Source: Saccharothrix deserti
Lineage (GTDB): Bacteria; Actinomycetota; Actinomycetes; Mycobacteriales; Pseudonocardiaceae
Assembly: GCF_009769385.1 (NCBI RefSeq)
Contig: NZ_VKAB01000026.1
Span: 62,001 to 126,000, forward strand
DNA: 64,000 nucleotides
Direction of reading: 5' to 3'
The position numbers and the translations under genes are program-made. Below the pieces are notes generated by a model, which saw only the letters and a list, made by a program, of their open reading frames with translations, had not been told where the DNA came from and searched no databases. Below, one piece after another: positions 28,982 through 38,579 of the stretch (position 1 is the first letter of the stretch; every line of letters starts with the position of its first letter).

Positions 28982-31315
28982 TCAACTCCACGTCCAGTCG
29001 GCGATCGCCGGGTCGTCCTCGCCGTGTTCGCGCGTGTGCTGGAGCGCCGACAGCCGGGCGTCCGACATGCGCTGGCGCAACGACGCCGCCGCGCCGCCCA
29101 GCGCGGGCACACGGTCGATCACGTCCATGACCAGGTGGAACCGGTCCAGGTCGTTGAGCATCACCATGTCGAACGGGGTGGTCGTGGTGCCTTCCTCCTT
29201 GTAGCCGCGCACGTGCAGGTTGACGTGGTTCCTGCGGCGGTAGGTGAGGCGGTGGATGAGCCACGGGTAGCCGTGGAAGGCGAAGATCACCGGCTTGTCG
29301 GTGGTGAACAGGGCGTCGAAATCGCGGTCGGGCAGGCCGTGCGGGTGTTCGGTGTCCGGTTGCAGGCGCATGAGGTCCACGACGTTGACCACGCGCACCT
29401 TCAGCTCCGGCAGGTGCTCGCGCAGCAGCTTCGCGGCGGCCAGCGCCTCCAACGTCGGGATGTCGCCCGCGCAGGCCAGCACCACGTCCGGCTCGCCCTC
29501 GGTGGTGCCCGCCCAGTCCCAGATGCCCAGGCCGCGCGCGCAGTGGGCGATCGCGTCGGGCATGTCGAGGTAGGTCAGCGCGGGCTGCTTGCCGGCCACG
29601 ATCACGTTCACGTAGTGCCGGCTGCGCAGGCAGTGGTCGGCCACCGACAGCAGCGTGTTGGTGTCCGGCGGCAGGTAGACGCGGACGATCTCGGCCTTCT
29701 TGTTGATCACGTGGTCGAGGAAGCCGGGGTCCTGGTGGCTGAACCCGTTGTGGTCCTGCCGCCAGACGTGTGACGACAGCAGGTAGTTCAGCGACGCGAG
29801 CGGCGCGCGCCACGGGATGACGCGGGTCGTCTTGAGCCACTTGGCGTGCTGGTTGAGCATCGAGTCGACGATGTGGATGAACGCCTCGTAGCTGGTGAAC
29901 AGGCCGTGCCTGCCGGTGAGCAGGTAGCCCTCCAGCCAGCCCTGGCACAGGTGCTCGGACAGCACCTCCAGCACCCGGCCGTCCGGCGCGAGGCGCTCGT
30001 CGCCGGGCACGGTCGCCGCACGCCACTTTCGGCCCGTCACCTCGAACAGCGCGGAGAGCCGGTTGGACGCGACCTCGTCCGGGCCCATGACCAGGAAGTT
30101 GTCCGGGTTGAGGCGCACCACGTCGCGGAGGAACGCGCCGAGCGCCTTCGTCGCCTCGTCGCTGTCGACGGCGGGTCGCTCCACGGTCACCGCGTGGTCG
30201 CGGAAGTCGGGCATCCTGAGGTCGCGCAGCAGCCGGCCGCCGTTGGTGTGCGGGTTGGCGCTCATCCGCCGGTCCCCCGTCGGCGCGAGGGCCCGCAGTT
30301 CGGGGATCAGCCGGCCGTTGTCGTCGAACAGCTCCTCCGGGCGGTAGCTGTGCAGCCACTCTTCCAGTTGGGCGCGGTGCCCGGCGTCGGTGCGGGTGGC
30401 GGCGAGCGGTACCTGGTGGGCGTGGAACGTTCCCTCGACCGGGTGACCGTCCACCTCTCGTGGTCCGGTCCAGCCTTTCGGGGTGCGCAGCACGATCATG
30501 GGCCACGGCGGGCGTTGTCTCGCGGATTTCATCTCGGCGATGTCGTCCAACACTGTGTCCAATGTGGACGCGAGCTGTTCGTGGACGGCCTTGGGCTCGT
30601 CGCCGACGACGAAGTGCGGTGTGTGGCCGTAGCCGCGCAGCAACGACGCCAGCTCGTCGTCCGGGATGCGCGCCAGCACGGTGGGGTTGGCGATCTTGTA
30701 GCCGTTGAGGTGGAGGACGGGCAGCACGACGCCGTCACGGGCCGGGTCGAGGAACTTGTTCGAGTGCCAGCTCGCGGCCAGCGGCCCGGTCTCCGCCTCA
30801 CCGTCACCGACCACGCACAGCGCCAACAGGTCGGGATTGTCGAACACCGCGCCGTACGCGTGCAGGAGGGCGTAGCCCAGTTCGCCGCCTTCGTGGATCG
30901 AGCCGGGCGTCTCCGGCGCGACGTGGCTCGGGATGCCGCCGGGGAAGGAGAACTGGCGGAACAGCGCGCGCAGCCCGTCCAGGTCTTCACCGATGCCCGA
31001 GTAGACCTCGCTGTAGGTGCCCTCCAGGTAGGCGTTCGCGACCAGGCCTGGCCCACCGTGGCCGGGCCCGGTGACGTACAGGGCGTTCAGGTCGCGTTGC
31101 CGGATCGCGCGGTTCATGTGCGCGTAGAACAGGTTGAGGCCGGGGGTCGTGCCCCAGTGCCCGAGGAGGCGGGGTTTGACGTGCTCGGGACGCAGGGGTT
31201 CGCGCAGGAGCGGGTTGTCGAGCAGGTAGATCTGCCCGACGGAGAGGTAGTTGGCCGCACGCCAGTAGGCGTCCAGCAGGTCCAGGTCGTCCGCGGGGTG
31301 GTCGGTCGACGGCAT
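28982..31315 (-). CDS. xfp: Xylulose-5-phosphate/fructose-6-phosphate phosphoketolase
   Basis: The product has 777 residues from ATG 31315 (MPSTDHPADD). TPP-dependent: GHWGTTPGLNLFYAHMNRAI, VTGPGHGGPG, VVGDGEAETGPLA, then the acid/base region and C-terminal FHGYPWLIHRLTYRRRNHVN. It splits xylulose 5-P or fructose 6-P with phosphate, giving acetyl phosphate plus a triose or tetrose phosphate. Directly followed by ackA. Confidence 0.97.
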   Translation of the reverse strand: MPSTDHPADDLDLLDAYWRAANYLSVGQIYLLDNPLLREPLRPEHVKPRLLGHWGTTPGLNLFYAHMNRAIRQRDLNALYVTGPGHGGPGLVANAYLEGTYSEVYSGIGEDLDGLRALFRQFSFPGGIPSHVAPETPGSIHEGGELGYALLHAYGAVFDNPDLLALCVVGDGEAETGPLAASWHSNKFLDPARDGVVLPVLHLNGYKIANPTVLARIPDDELASLLRGYGHTPHFVVGDEPKAVHEQLASTLDTVLDDIAEMKSARQRPPWPMIVLRTPKGWTGPREVDGHPVEGTFHAHQVPLAATRTDAGHRAQLEEWLHSYRPEELFDDNGRLIPELRALAPTGDRRMSANPHTNGGRLLRDLRMPDFRDHAVTVERPAVDSDEATKALGAFLRDVVRLNPDNFLVMGPDEVASNRLSALFEVTGRKWRAATVPGDERLAPDGRVLEVLSEHLCQGWLEGYLLTGRHGLFTSYEAFIHIVDSMLNQHAKWLKTTRVIPWRAPLASLNYLLSSHVWRQDHNGFSHQDPGFLDHVINKKAEIVRVYLPPDTNTLLSVADHCLRSRHYVNVIVAGKQPALTYLDMPDAIAHCARGLGIWDWAGTTEGEPDVVLACAGDIPTLEALAAAKLLREHLPELKVRVVNVVDLMRLQPDTEHPHGLPDRDFDALFTTDKPVIFAFHGYPWLIHRLTYRRRNHVNLHVRGYKEEGTTTTPFDMVMLNDLDRFHLVMDVIDRVPALGGAAASLRQRMSDARLSALQHTREHGEDDPAIADWTWS
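30557..30569. repeat. Interspersed palindrome GTCCA-N3-TGGAC
   Basis: GTCCAATGTGGAC inside the phosphoketolase gene; one of four perfect copies of this arm pair in the window (also 562-574, 55265-55277, 62162-62174). Confidence 0.6.
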
Positions 31316-31711
31316 GCACCTGACGCTAGCTCTGATCACCGACACCCGAAACTCGAGCCGTCGGACATCGAGCTCCTGCGACACGGCACGCCCCCGCGCA
31401 CTGCCTGGTGACCGCACTGCCCGGTGACCGCGCCGGCCTGGAGTCTTGGACCCACATGGACGCCACCTGGCACGATCGGCTGCCGCCCGCACATGTCGAT
31501 GCGGCCCGCTCGGGTGTCGAGCCACGCCGGTTCGTGCTCGCGGCCGGTGAACTGGGAGGCGTCGCCCGGGAGTTGGCGGGGCACCAGGCACTCGGATCGC
31601 GTCTTCGGGGCGTGGTGGAGGTGCATGCCGCCGTTGACGGTGCCCGGCCTGCACCGCCGATGCACCCTCGCGCCGGGCTGCCCGCGCACCGCTTCTACGG
31701 AGATGGAGCCT
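31316..31711. other. Gap between phosphoketolase and DUF664 remnant
   Basis: About 395 bp. The part next to the phosphoketolase must hold its promoter. Open frames exist on both strands but none has codon use or homology I can support, and no repeat stands out. Confidence 0.5.
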
Positions 31712-31969
31712 TCAGGCGCCGACCGTGCCGTCGATGCCTTCGCGCAGGAAGTCGGCGTGCCCGTTGTGCCGGGCGTACTCGTGGACGAGGTGGAGCATGA
31801 CCAGGCGCAGCGACACCTCCTCGCCCCGGCGGGCCTGGTAGCCGGTGACGTCGAGGGATTCGGCCTCGCGCTCGATGCGCCGGGAGTGCTCGACCTCGGT
31901 CTGCCAGGCCTCGAACGCCTCGGTGGTCACGCCGGACATCATCACCCGCGGACTAGGGTCGTCTGCCAT
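31712..31969 (-). pseudogene. DUF664 (DinB-like) protein, middle deleted
   Basis: The C-terminal 45 residues (EEVSLRLVMLHLVHEYARHN, GHADFLREGIDG) match the end of DUF664/DinB-like proteins, including the His residues of the metal site. The N-terminus reads MADDPSPRV, also typical of the family start, but the normal ~90 residues between (first two helices) are absent. The minus-strand ATG at 31969 overlaps the plus-strand ATG of the next gene at 31968 in a shared CCATGG. Confidence 0.6.
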
Positions 31970-33104
31970 GGACCCGCTGGTGCCCCGGTACGGGGGCGGT
32001 TCGCTCGCCGACGTCGTGCCGTCGTTGCTCGCCGGGCTGGGGGTGCCCGGGATGGTCGACGTGCTGGGCATCTCCGGCCCGTCGCGGGTGTGCGTGCTGC
32101 TCGTGGACGGTCTCGGGTGGCGGTTGTTGCGCGAGCACGAGGCCGACGCGCCGTTCCTGGCTTCGTTGGCCGGTTCGCCGATCACGGCCGGGTTCCCGTC
32201 GACCACGGCGAGCAGCCTGGCGGCGTTGGGTACCGGGGTGCCGACCGGTGAGCACGGGTTGGTCGGGTACTCGTTCGCGGACGGGGACGAGGTGCTGAAC
32301 GCGTTGCGGTGGACCCGGTACGGGGTGCCGGAGCACGTCGACCTGCGCACGGTGCTCGTGCCGGAGGACGTGCAGCCTCGGCGGACGGCGTTCGAGGTGG
32401 CGGCTGACGCCGGGGTGGCGGTGCGGCTCGTGCTGCCCCGGGACCAGCAGGGCAGCGGGCTGTCGCGGGCGGTGCTGCGGGGTGGGCGGTTCCAGGGTGT
32501 GCTCGGGTTCGGTGATCTGGTGACGCGGGTGTCGGAGGCGTTGCGGTCGGAGGACCGGGTGCTCTGCTACGCGTACCACGCGGACCTGGACGCGCTCGGG
32601 CACGTGTACGGGCCGGGGAGTGCGCCGTGGCGGTGGCAGTTGCGGTTCGTCGACCGGTTGGCGGCGGCGGTCGCGGACGGTCTGCCGCCCGGGGGTGCGT
32701 TGGTGGTGACGGCTGATCACGGGATGGTGCCGGCGGACGACCGGGTGGACTTCGACGCGGATGCCGTGTTGCAGGACGGTGTGCGGGTGCTGGGTGGTGA
32801 GGCGCGGGTCCGGCACGTCTACACGTCCGCCGTGGACGGGGTGCGGTCCCGGTGGACCGAGCGCTTGGGTGACCGGGCGTGGATCGCGTCACGGTCGGAG
32901 GCGGTCGCCGCGGGCTGGTTCGGCCCTCGGGTAGCGGACCACGTGCTGCCGCGGATCGGTGACCTGGTCGTGGCGGCGAGGGGTTCGCTGGCGGTGGTCC
33001 GTTCGGTGGTCGAGCCGGGTCTGACCACGTTCGTCGGCCACCACGGCTCGCTGACGGAGGAGGAGCAGCACATCCCGGTGCTGGTGGTCACCAACCCGGC
33101 CTGA
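31968..33104 (+). CDS. Alkaline phosphatase/nucleotide pyrophosphatase-type hydrolase
   Basis: The product has 378 residues. Alkaline-phosphatase superfamily: metal ligand in VLLVDGLGWRLLREHEADAP, catalytic Thr in GFPSTTASSLAALGTGVPTG, then AYHADLDALGHVYGPGS and VVTADHGMVP, and a final GHHGSL. It lacks a signal peptide, so is probably cytoplasmic. Close to the NPP/PglZ-like group found in actinomycetes. The start is shared back-to-back with the DUF664 remnant. Confidence 0.9.
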   Translation: MDPLVPRYGGGSLADVVPSLLAGLGVPGMVDVLGISGPSRVCVLLVDGLGWRLLREHEADAPFLASLAGSPITAGFPSTTASSLAALGTGVPTGEHGLVGYSFADGDEVLNALRWTRYGVPEHVDLRTVLVPEDVQPRRTAFEVAADAGVAVRLVLPRDQQGSGLSRAVLRGGRFQGVLGFGDLVTRVSEALRSEDRVLCYAYHADLDALGHVYGPGSAPWRWQLRFVDRLAAAVADGLPPGGALVVTADHGMVPADDRVDFDADAVLQDGVRVLGGEARVRHVYTSAVDGVRSRWTERLGDRAWIASRSEAVAAGWFGPRVADHVLPRIGDLVVAARGSLAVVRSVVEPGLTTFVGHHGSLTEEEQHIPVLVVTNPA

Positions 33105-33212
33105 CGCGCCCCGCCCGCCGGCCTGCCGTCCAGGCCTCGTGGGCACCGCTCGGCATAGCATCACGTGTCGGCCGCCGGGGTCGACTGCCCGCGGCCGGGA
33201 CGGAGGCGATGA

Positions 33213-36200
33213 GTGGAGGACGGGTCGCCCGTGGTGGACACGTCGGTCGCCGGGGTCGTGGAGGCCAGGTGGGGTGTCCGCCCGGAGCCCGCGATCGCGC
33301 GGTACGCCGAGCCGGGCTGGCAGCTGTCCCCGGTGCCCATCGAGCGCCGGTGCCCGAAGTGCGAAGGCGAGATCCACGGCCTGTACCGCGCCCACCCGGA
33401 CCGGGGCCGTCAGCAGTTGCAGGCCGCTGTCGTGTGCCCCGCGTGCCCCGCGTCGTTCACGCTGCGGGAGTTGAAGCTCGCGCAACGTTCCGTGCTGGGC
33501 GAGCTGCGCCCGGACGCCGTGTCGCGCCGCCTGGCGGAAGACGCCCAGCTGGAAGCCCTGGCCCGCAGCTCCCGCACCGTCCGCCGGCCGACCGCGAAAC
33601 CGCCCCAGAGCCCCCGCCAGACCCCGCCACGCGGACGTAAGCCCAGCTCCGCGGCTCCCGAGAGTGCCGACGTCACCGTTCCCGCGCCGGGACCGGATCT
33701 GACGCCGCGACCAGATGGGGATTCGGGGCAACGACCGGTGCCGCAGCGGAAGTCACCGCCGCGGACCAGCCCGAATCCGGAGCAGGGGTCAAGGCGGCGG
33801 GCCGAGGCGCCGTCAGGTCCACCCGACGCCGAGGTCGAGCCGGCGATCCCCGCAGCGAGCACTGCGACGAGCACCGCGACGAGCACTGCGGCAGCCGGCC
33901 CGACCCGGACGGCTCGGCGGGTTTCCACCGTGGCGATGGCGGCACGGATCCGGTCGATCCTCAGCGGCTCGGAGGTCGCGCCCACGACCCGGACGGCGGG
34001 CGCACCGGTGTTGCCACCGGCGTTGGCGGCGCTCGAATCGCGGCCCGTGTGGTGGTGCAAGACGGTCGACCCCGCGCTCGACGTGCCCGACATCCCGCCG
34101 GGGGTGGACGCGCGGGTCGTGTTGCCCGACCGCCCCGAGTTCGACCGGTTGCGGGCGCGTCTCGGCGAGGCCGGGGTGCCGTTCCGGGCCGTGCGGCACT
34201 GGTTGGAGCAGGAGGAGGTGTCCGCGACCTCCGCGTCGGCCTGGTTGTCCGATGTCGGCGGCGTGGTGCCGGAACGGTGCGAGGCGGTGGTCGGCGAGGG
34301 CGCCCGGGCGGCCCGCCTCGCCTTCGAAATGCTGTGGGACCTGCACGAACCGGTCGTCCCCGGCGACGTCCCCGACCCGGTTCCGGTGGAGCGGCACGTG
34401 CCGTCCGACTGGGCGCGGTTCCTGCCGTTTCCCGTGCTCAACCCCGCACAGGCGCAGGCCGCACCCCACCTGGTGGACGGCGACTCCCACCTGTTGATCA
34501 CCGCACCGACCGGCGCGGGCAAGACCGCGATGGGCATGCTCGCCGTGCTCAAAGCCATCCTGGACGAGGGCCGCAAGGCCGCCTGGCTCGTCCCGCAACG
34601 CTCCCTCACCGACGAGCTCGACCGCGAACTGGAAACCTGGCGCAGCCAGGGCCTGCGGGTCGAACGCCTGTCCGGCGAGTACGCCGTCGACGTCGAAGCG
34701 GTCAAAGCGGCCGACCTGTGGGTCGCCACCACGGAGAAGTTCGAGGCGATCTGCCGCGCCAGCTCGCTCCAGGCCGCCCTCGGGGAGGTCGGTTGTCTGG
34801 TTGTGGACGAAATCCACCTGCTCGGCAGTCCCGGTCGCGGCGCGCTGCTCGAAGCCCTGCTGGCGCGCGTGCGCGGCACCGACTCACCGGTCCGGATCGT
34901 GGGCCTGTCCGCGACCGTCTCCAACGCCGCCGAAGTCGCCGAATGGCTGGAAGCCGACCTCGTGGCCACCACCTGGCGACCGTCCCGCGTCACGTGGCAG
35001 TTGCCGACGGTCCCGGCCGCCTCCGGGTTCGCCGCGAACAACCGCCTGCGCGAACAGGCCGTCCTCGACCTCACCCAGCGCCACACCGCCGAGGGCGGCA
35101 GCGTGCTGGTGTTCTGCGGCTCCAAGCGCAACGTCCGCTCCACCGCGATGGCGATCGCCGCCGACCGAGGCGCCCCCGTGCACACCGTCGCCGCCGACGA
35201 CATCGACGGCCTGACCAAGGTCTGCGCGGAGGTCGGTGTTCGTATGCATTATGCAGACTACGAGCACAAACACGCCGCCGAACGGGCGTTCCGGGCACGT
35301 GAGGCAGACGTCCTGGTGGCGACGTCCACCGTGGCCGCCGGCGTGAACCTCCCCGCACGGGCGGTGATCGTGCGCGACGTCTCGATCGGCGGCGAACCGA
35401 TCGACACCTCCACCGTGCTCCAGATGTTCGGCCGGGCCGGGCGCATCGGCGCAGGTGAGACCGAGGGCTGGTCGTACCTGGTCGTCGACGAGACGCAGCG
35501 CGCCGACTGGCAGACCCGGCTGGTGGCCGGCTACTCCGTCTACTCGCGCATCCGCGACTCGCTGCCCGACCACGTGCTCGCCGAAGTGCTCCAGGGCCGC
35601 ATCGGCACGGTGGACGACGCGCAGGCGTGGTGGGTCGAGACGCTGGCGCACGCCCAGGGCGACGACGACCTCGAACCGGTGCAGGAGGCCGTGTCGTTCC
35701 TGGTGGACGAAGGTCACCTGACCTCGACCGACGGCCGGTTGACGATCACCGAACTCGGCCGGCTGACCGCGCGGATGATGGTGTCCACCCACACCGGTCA
35801 CCGGCTGCGCCGCACCCTCGGCCTGCTGCCCGTGCCGCACGACCCGGACGAGGCGGAGAACGCGCTCAGCCTGGTGCTGTCGGTCGCGGTGCGGGACCTG
35901 GCCGGCATCCCGGTGCCGGAACCGGTGCGGCCGGCGGTGGCCACGGTGATCAAGGCGGGCGGCAAGACGTCGCAGATCACCAACACCACGTCGGTCAAGG
36001 GCCTGGGTTCGCAGACGACCACCGCGCCCGGCGACCTGGCCTGGGCGGCACTGCTGCTGGCGGCCCGCTCACCGCACCTGTTCGAGACCACGAAACCGGG
36101 CAGGTCGGGACGACGAGTGGCAGGCGGCATCCCGATGGCCACCCTGCACCCGGTGTACGAGCAGGCGCCGCGGTTCCTGGCGTGGCTGGCCGCGCAGGGC

Positions 36201-36770
36201 GTGCTCGGCACCGTGCACCCGTGGATCGCCGTGGTGGCCGCCGACCTCGACCACCGCGTCCGCTGGCGGCACCTGGCACCGGTCCGTGGCGCGGGCAGGC
36301 TCCTGTGGATGTGCGAGGAGATGGCCACCCGCGCCCACCTGCGGGACGTCGTGCCGGACCTGTGGCGCACGGCGGTCGCACGCGGCGTCCGCGCACCGGA
36401 CTGGCAGCCGGGCCGTTCACCGGCGGGCTGCGTCCTCGACCACGCCGGCTACACCGCCCTGCTGCGCGAACGCACCACCAACTACACCCTCACCGCGCAC
36501 GACGACAACGCCACCGTCACCAACGGCACGGGCGCGACCGCCATCGCCTGGCGAGGCCGTACCTGGACCACGCCCGCGACGTCAGCGTCGACCATCACGT
36601 ACCCGGAGAACGACGAGCCGACAGAGACCGAAACGGGAGTAGCCGTGTTCACCCGACGCGGCGACTACCGGGCCACGGGCTGGCTGGCCACCTACACCGG
36701 CCTGACCACCGAAACCGAAACCCCACCACCACCCGCACGCCCACGCCGAAGCCTGGGCGCCCGCCGCTGA
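33213..36770 (+). CDS. Large Ski2-like DEIH helicase with N-terminal zinc ribbon
   Basis: The product has 1185 residues from GTG 33213, with CGGAGG 6 nt upstream. The N-terminus has CPKC (~46-49) and CPAC (~75-78), a likely zinc ribbon, then ~150 disordered basic residues. Helicase: Walker A APTGAGKTAMG (~430-440), DEIH (~531-534), SATVS, VFCGSKRNV, TSTVAAGVNLPARAVIVRD and QMFGRAGRIG. A winged-helix/ratchet-like C-terminal part follows. It is most like Ski2/Brr2/Hel308 enzymes acting on RNA or branched DNA. It is a single gene; a role in repair or defence is possible but not shown. Confidence 0.9.
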   Translation: MEDGSPVVDTSVAGVVEARWGVRPEPAIARYAEPGWQLSPVPIERRCPKCEGEIHGLYRAHPDRGRQQLQAAVVCPACPASFTLRELKLAQRSVLGELRPDAVSRRLAEDAQLEALARSSRTVRRPTAKPPQSPRQTPPRGRKPSSAAPESADVTVPAPGPDLTPRPDGDSGQRPVPQRKSPPRTSPNPEQGSRRRAEAPSGPPDAEVEPAIPAASTATSTATSTAAAGPTRTARRVSTVAMAARIRSILSGSEVAPTTRTAGAPVLPPALAALESRPVWWCKTVDPALDVPDIPPGVDARVVLPDRPEFDRLRARLGEAGVPFRAVRHWLEQEEVSATSASAWLSDVGGVVPERCEAVVGEGARAARLAFEMLWDLHEPVVPGDVPDPVPVERHVPSDWARFLPFPVLNPAQAQAAPHLVDGDSHLLITAPTGAGKTAMGMLAVLKAILDEGRKAAWLVPQRSLTDELDRELETWRSQGLRVERLSGEYAVDVEAVKAADLWVATTEKFEAICRASSLQAALGEVGCLVVDEIHLLGSPGRGALLEALLARVRGTDSPVRIVGLSATVSNAAEVAEWLEADLVATTWRPSRVTWQLPTVPAASGFAANNRLREQAVLDLTQRHTAEGGSVLVFCGSKRNVRSTAMAIAADRGAPVHTVAADDIDGLTKVCAEVGVRMHYADYEHKHAAERAFRAREADVLVATSTVAAGVNLPARAVIVRDVSIGGEPIDTSTVLQMFGRAGRIGAGETEGWSYLVVDETQRADWQTRLVAGYSVYSRIRDSLPDHVLAEVLQGRIGTVDDAQAWWVETLAHAQGDDDLEPVQEAVSFLVDEGHLTSTDGRLTITELGRLTARMMVSTHTGHRLRRTLGLLPVPHDPDEAENALSLVLSVAVRDLAGIPVPEPVRPAVATVIKAGGKTSQITNTTSVKGLGSQTTTAPGDLAWAALLLAARSPHLFETTKPGRSGRRVAGGIPMATLHPVYEQAPRFLAWLAAQGVLGTVHPWIAVVAADLDHRVRWRHLAPVRGAGRLLWMCEEMATRAHLRDVVPDLWRTAVARGVRAPDWQPGRSPAGCVLDHAGYTALLRERTTNYTLTAHDDNATVTNGTGATAIAWRGRTWTTPATSASTITYPENDEPTETETGVAVFTRRGDYRATGWLATYTGLTTETETPPPPARPRRSLGARR

Positions 36771-36782
36771 GCCTCGGGTGCC

Positions 36783-36848
36783 TCAGGCGAAGTCCGCGCA
36801 GGCGAGGTGCGTGCCGCACGACCGGCAGCGGAAGGTACGCGGGAGGTG
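36783..36848 (-). pseudogene. CbrC-like C-terminal remnant
   Basis: On the minus strand a short frame ends RTFRCRSCGTHLACADFA then stop, resembling the C-terminal zinc-binding tail of CbrC/UPF0167 proteins. Nothing recognisable precedes it. Only about 20 codons survive. Confidence 0.3.
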
Positions 36849-36896
36849 GGTTCCGAGACAGGAAGACTCACCGGTACGTCGTGCGCGGACGGTGAG

Positions 36897-37667
36897 TCAG
36901 AGCAGGCCCCGGCTCGCGCCGCCGTCGATCGGGATCACCGCGCCGGTGATGAACGCGGCCCGGGGACTGGCCAGGAACGCCGCCAGCGCGCCCAACTCCG
37001 CCGTCTCACCCACCCGACCCACGGGGATGTCCGACGCCAGCCCGGCCAGACCGTCGGGCAGGGTCGATGCCCACGCCTCCAGCTCCGGTGTCCGCGTCAT
37101 CCCCGGCGCGAGCACGTTCACCGTGATGCCCTCCGCCGAGACCTCCTGCACCAACGACTTCGCGTACCCCAACAACCCGGGCCGCACGGTGTTCGACAGC
37201 GCCAGGCCCTCGATCGGCTGCTTCACCGACTGCGACGTCACGAACAACACCCGCCCGTACCCGTTGCGCCGCAGGTGCGGCAACCCGGCGGACACCAGCG
37301 ACACCGCCGACAACAGGCTCAACTCCAACGCCGCCCGGTAGTCGGCCACGCCGTGCGACGACGCCACACCCGACCCCGGCCCGCCGGCGTTGGTCACCAC
37401 CACGTCCAGCCGCCCGTGCTCGGCGGCCACGTCATCCGCCCACGCCCGCACGGCCTCCTCGTCGCGCACGTCCAGCGACACCCCGCCGACCGTCCCGGTC
37501 GGCGACACCGCCTTCAGCTCCTCCACGGCCGCCGCCAGCCGATCCGGCGACCGACCGGCCACGGACACGATCGCCCCCTCGGCCGCCAGCTCGCGGGCGA
37601 TACCCAACCCCAGGCCACTCGTCGCCGCGGCGACCAACGCCACGCGACCGCTCAGTCCCAGATCCAC
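36897..37667 (-). CDS. SDR-family oxidoreductase of the AmCP cluster, non-canonical active site
   Basis: The product has 256 residues from GTG 37667 with GAGGGG 8 nt upstream. NAD(P)-binding: VALVAAATSGLGLGIA (~9-24) and VVTNAGGPG (~91-99). Ser145/147 are present (VTSQSVKQP), but the usual YxxxK is replaced by S158-NTV-R162 (LALSNTVRPG). A C-terminal FITGAVIPIDGGASRG closes the fold. This subgroup, lacking the catalytic Tyr, is often called SDR or 3-oxoacyl-ACP reductase without proven activity. Last gene of the cluster, 9 bp after the transketolase C-subunit. It could reduce or epimerise the carrier-bound or free product. Confidence 0.85.
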   Translation of the reverse strand: MDLGLSGRVALVAAATSGLGLGIARELAAEGAIVSVAGRSPDRLAAAVEELKAVSPTGTVGGVSLDVRDEEAVRAWADDVAAEHGRLDVVVTNAGGPGSGVASSHGVADYRAALELSLLSAVSLVSAGLPHLRRNGYGRVLFVTSQSVKQPIEGLALSNTVRPGLLGYAKSLVQEVSAEGITVNVLAPGMTRTPELEAWASTLPDGLAGLASDIPVGRVGETAELGALAAFLASPRAAFITGAVIPIDGGASRGLL

Positions 37668-37676
37668 ACATACCCC

Positions 37677-38579
37677 TCAGACAACGGCCAGCAGATGTGC
37701 CAGGTCCAAGCCCAACCGCCCCAGCACCTCGCCATGATCGCCGCCTTCGGACGGCCACGCCATCCCCGCGTTCACGCCGACCACCGAAGCCGAAGGCATC
37801 AGCAGCGCCAACGTGCTCGCCACCCCGCCGGTGGGCCGGTGCTCCTCCACCACGACGAACCGCGTGTACCGGGACGACCGCAGCTCCTCGGCCGCCTCCG
37901 ACAACGACGCGTGATCCAGAAAACACAGGTGCGCGTGCCCCGACTCCGGCCGCTCCGCACTCGCCTCCAACGCCAGCGAAGTGCCGACCTCACCCACCGA
38001 CACCAGGCACACGTCGGACGACCCGGGCTGAACCCAGTTCACCAGAGGCGGCACGTCACCGTCCCAAGGCAGGCTCACCGCCGCCGCGTTCCGCCCGGTC
38101 CGCACGTAGAACGGCCCCGAACCGGCGGCAGCCGCACGGATCACCGCACGCGTCTCCGCCTCACCGTAGGGCGCGGCGATGGTGATCCCGGGGAAGCTCT
38201 GCACCACCGCCAAGTCCTCCAGGCAGTGGTGCGTGGTGCCGAACCACGCCCCCGACACACCGGCATAAGGCGCGACCACGACCACACCGGCGCCCATGTA
38301 CCCCATGCCCAGCTTCATGCTCTCCGCCGCGCGCAAGGTGGCGAACGGCGCGAACGTGCTGACGAACGGCCGGTACCCCGCCGACGCCAGTCCCGACGCC
38401 ATGTCGATCATCGTGGCCTCGGCGATGCCGAGGTTGAAGAACCGGTCCGGGTGCGCTTCCGCGAACGGGTGCTTGCGCCCACCGAGATCCGCCTCGAAGC
38501 ACAACACCCGCGGGTCGTGCCGGGCCAGTTCGGTCAGCTCGTCGCGGTACGCGTCCCGCCCGGACAGCACGGCGGTCAC
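37677..38579 (-). CDS. Transketolase C-terminal (pyrimidine-binding) subunit
   Basis: The product has 300 residues from GTG 38579, overlapping the N-subunit stop by 4 bp (GTGA); an in-frame ATG at 38597 is less likely. The TPP pyrimidine-binding domain has the activating Glu in RFFNLGIAEATMIDMASGLA and the C-terminal regulatory domain ending LMPSASVVGVNAGMAW. With the N-subunit it should form a heteromeric ketol transferase. In vazabitide-type pathways such a pair adds a two-carbon ketol unit to the carrier-bound glutamate semialdehyde. Confidence 0.93.
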   Translation of the reverse strand: MTAVLSGRDAYRDELTELARHDPRVLCFEADLGGRKHPFAEAHPDRFFNLGIAEATMIDMASGLASAGYRPFVSTFAPFATLRAAESMKLGMGYMGAGVVVVAPYAGVSGAWFGTTHHCLEDLAVVQSFPGITIAAPYGEAETRAVIRAAAAGSGPFYVRTGRNAAAVSLPWDGDVPPLVNWVQPGSSDVCLVSVGEVGTSLALEASAERPESGHAHLCFLDHASLSEAAEELRSSRYTRFVVVEEHRPTGGVASTLALLMPSASVVGVNAGMAWPSEGGDHGEVLGRLGLDLAHLLAVV

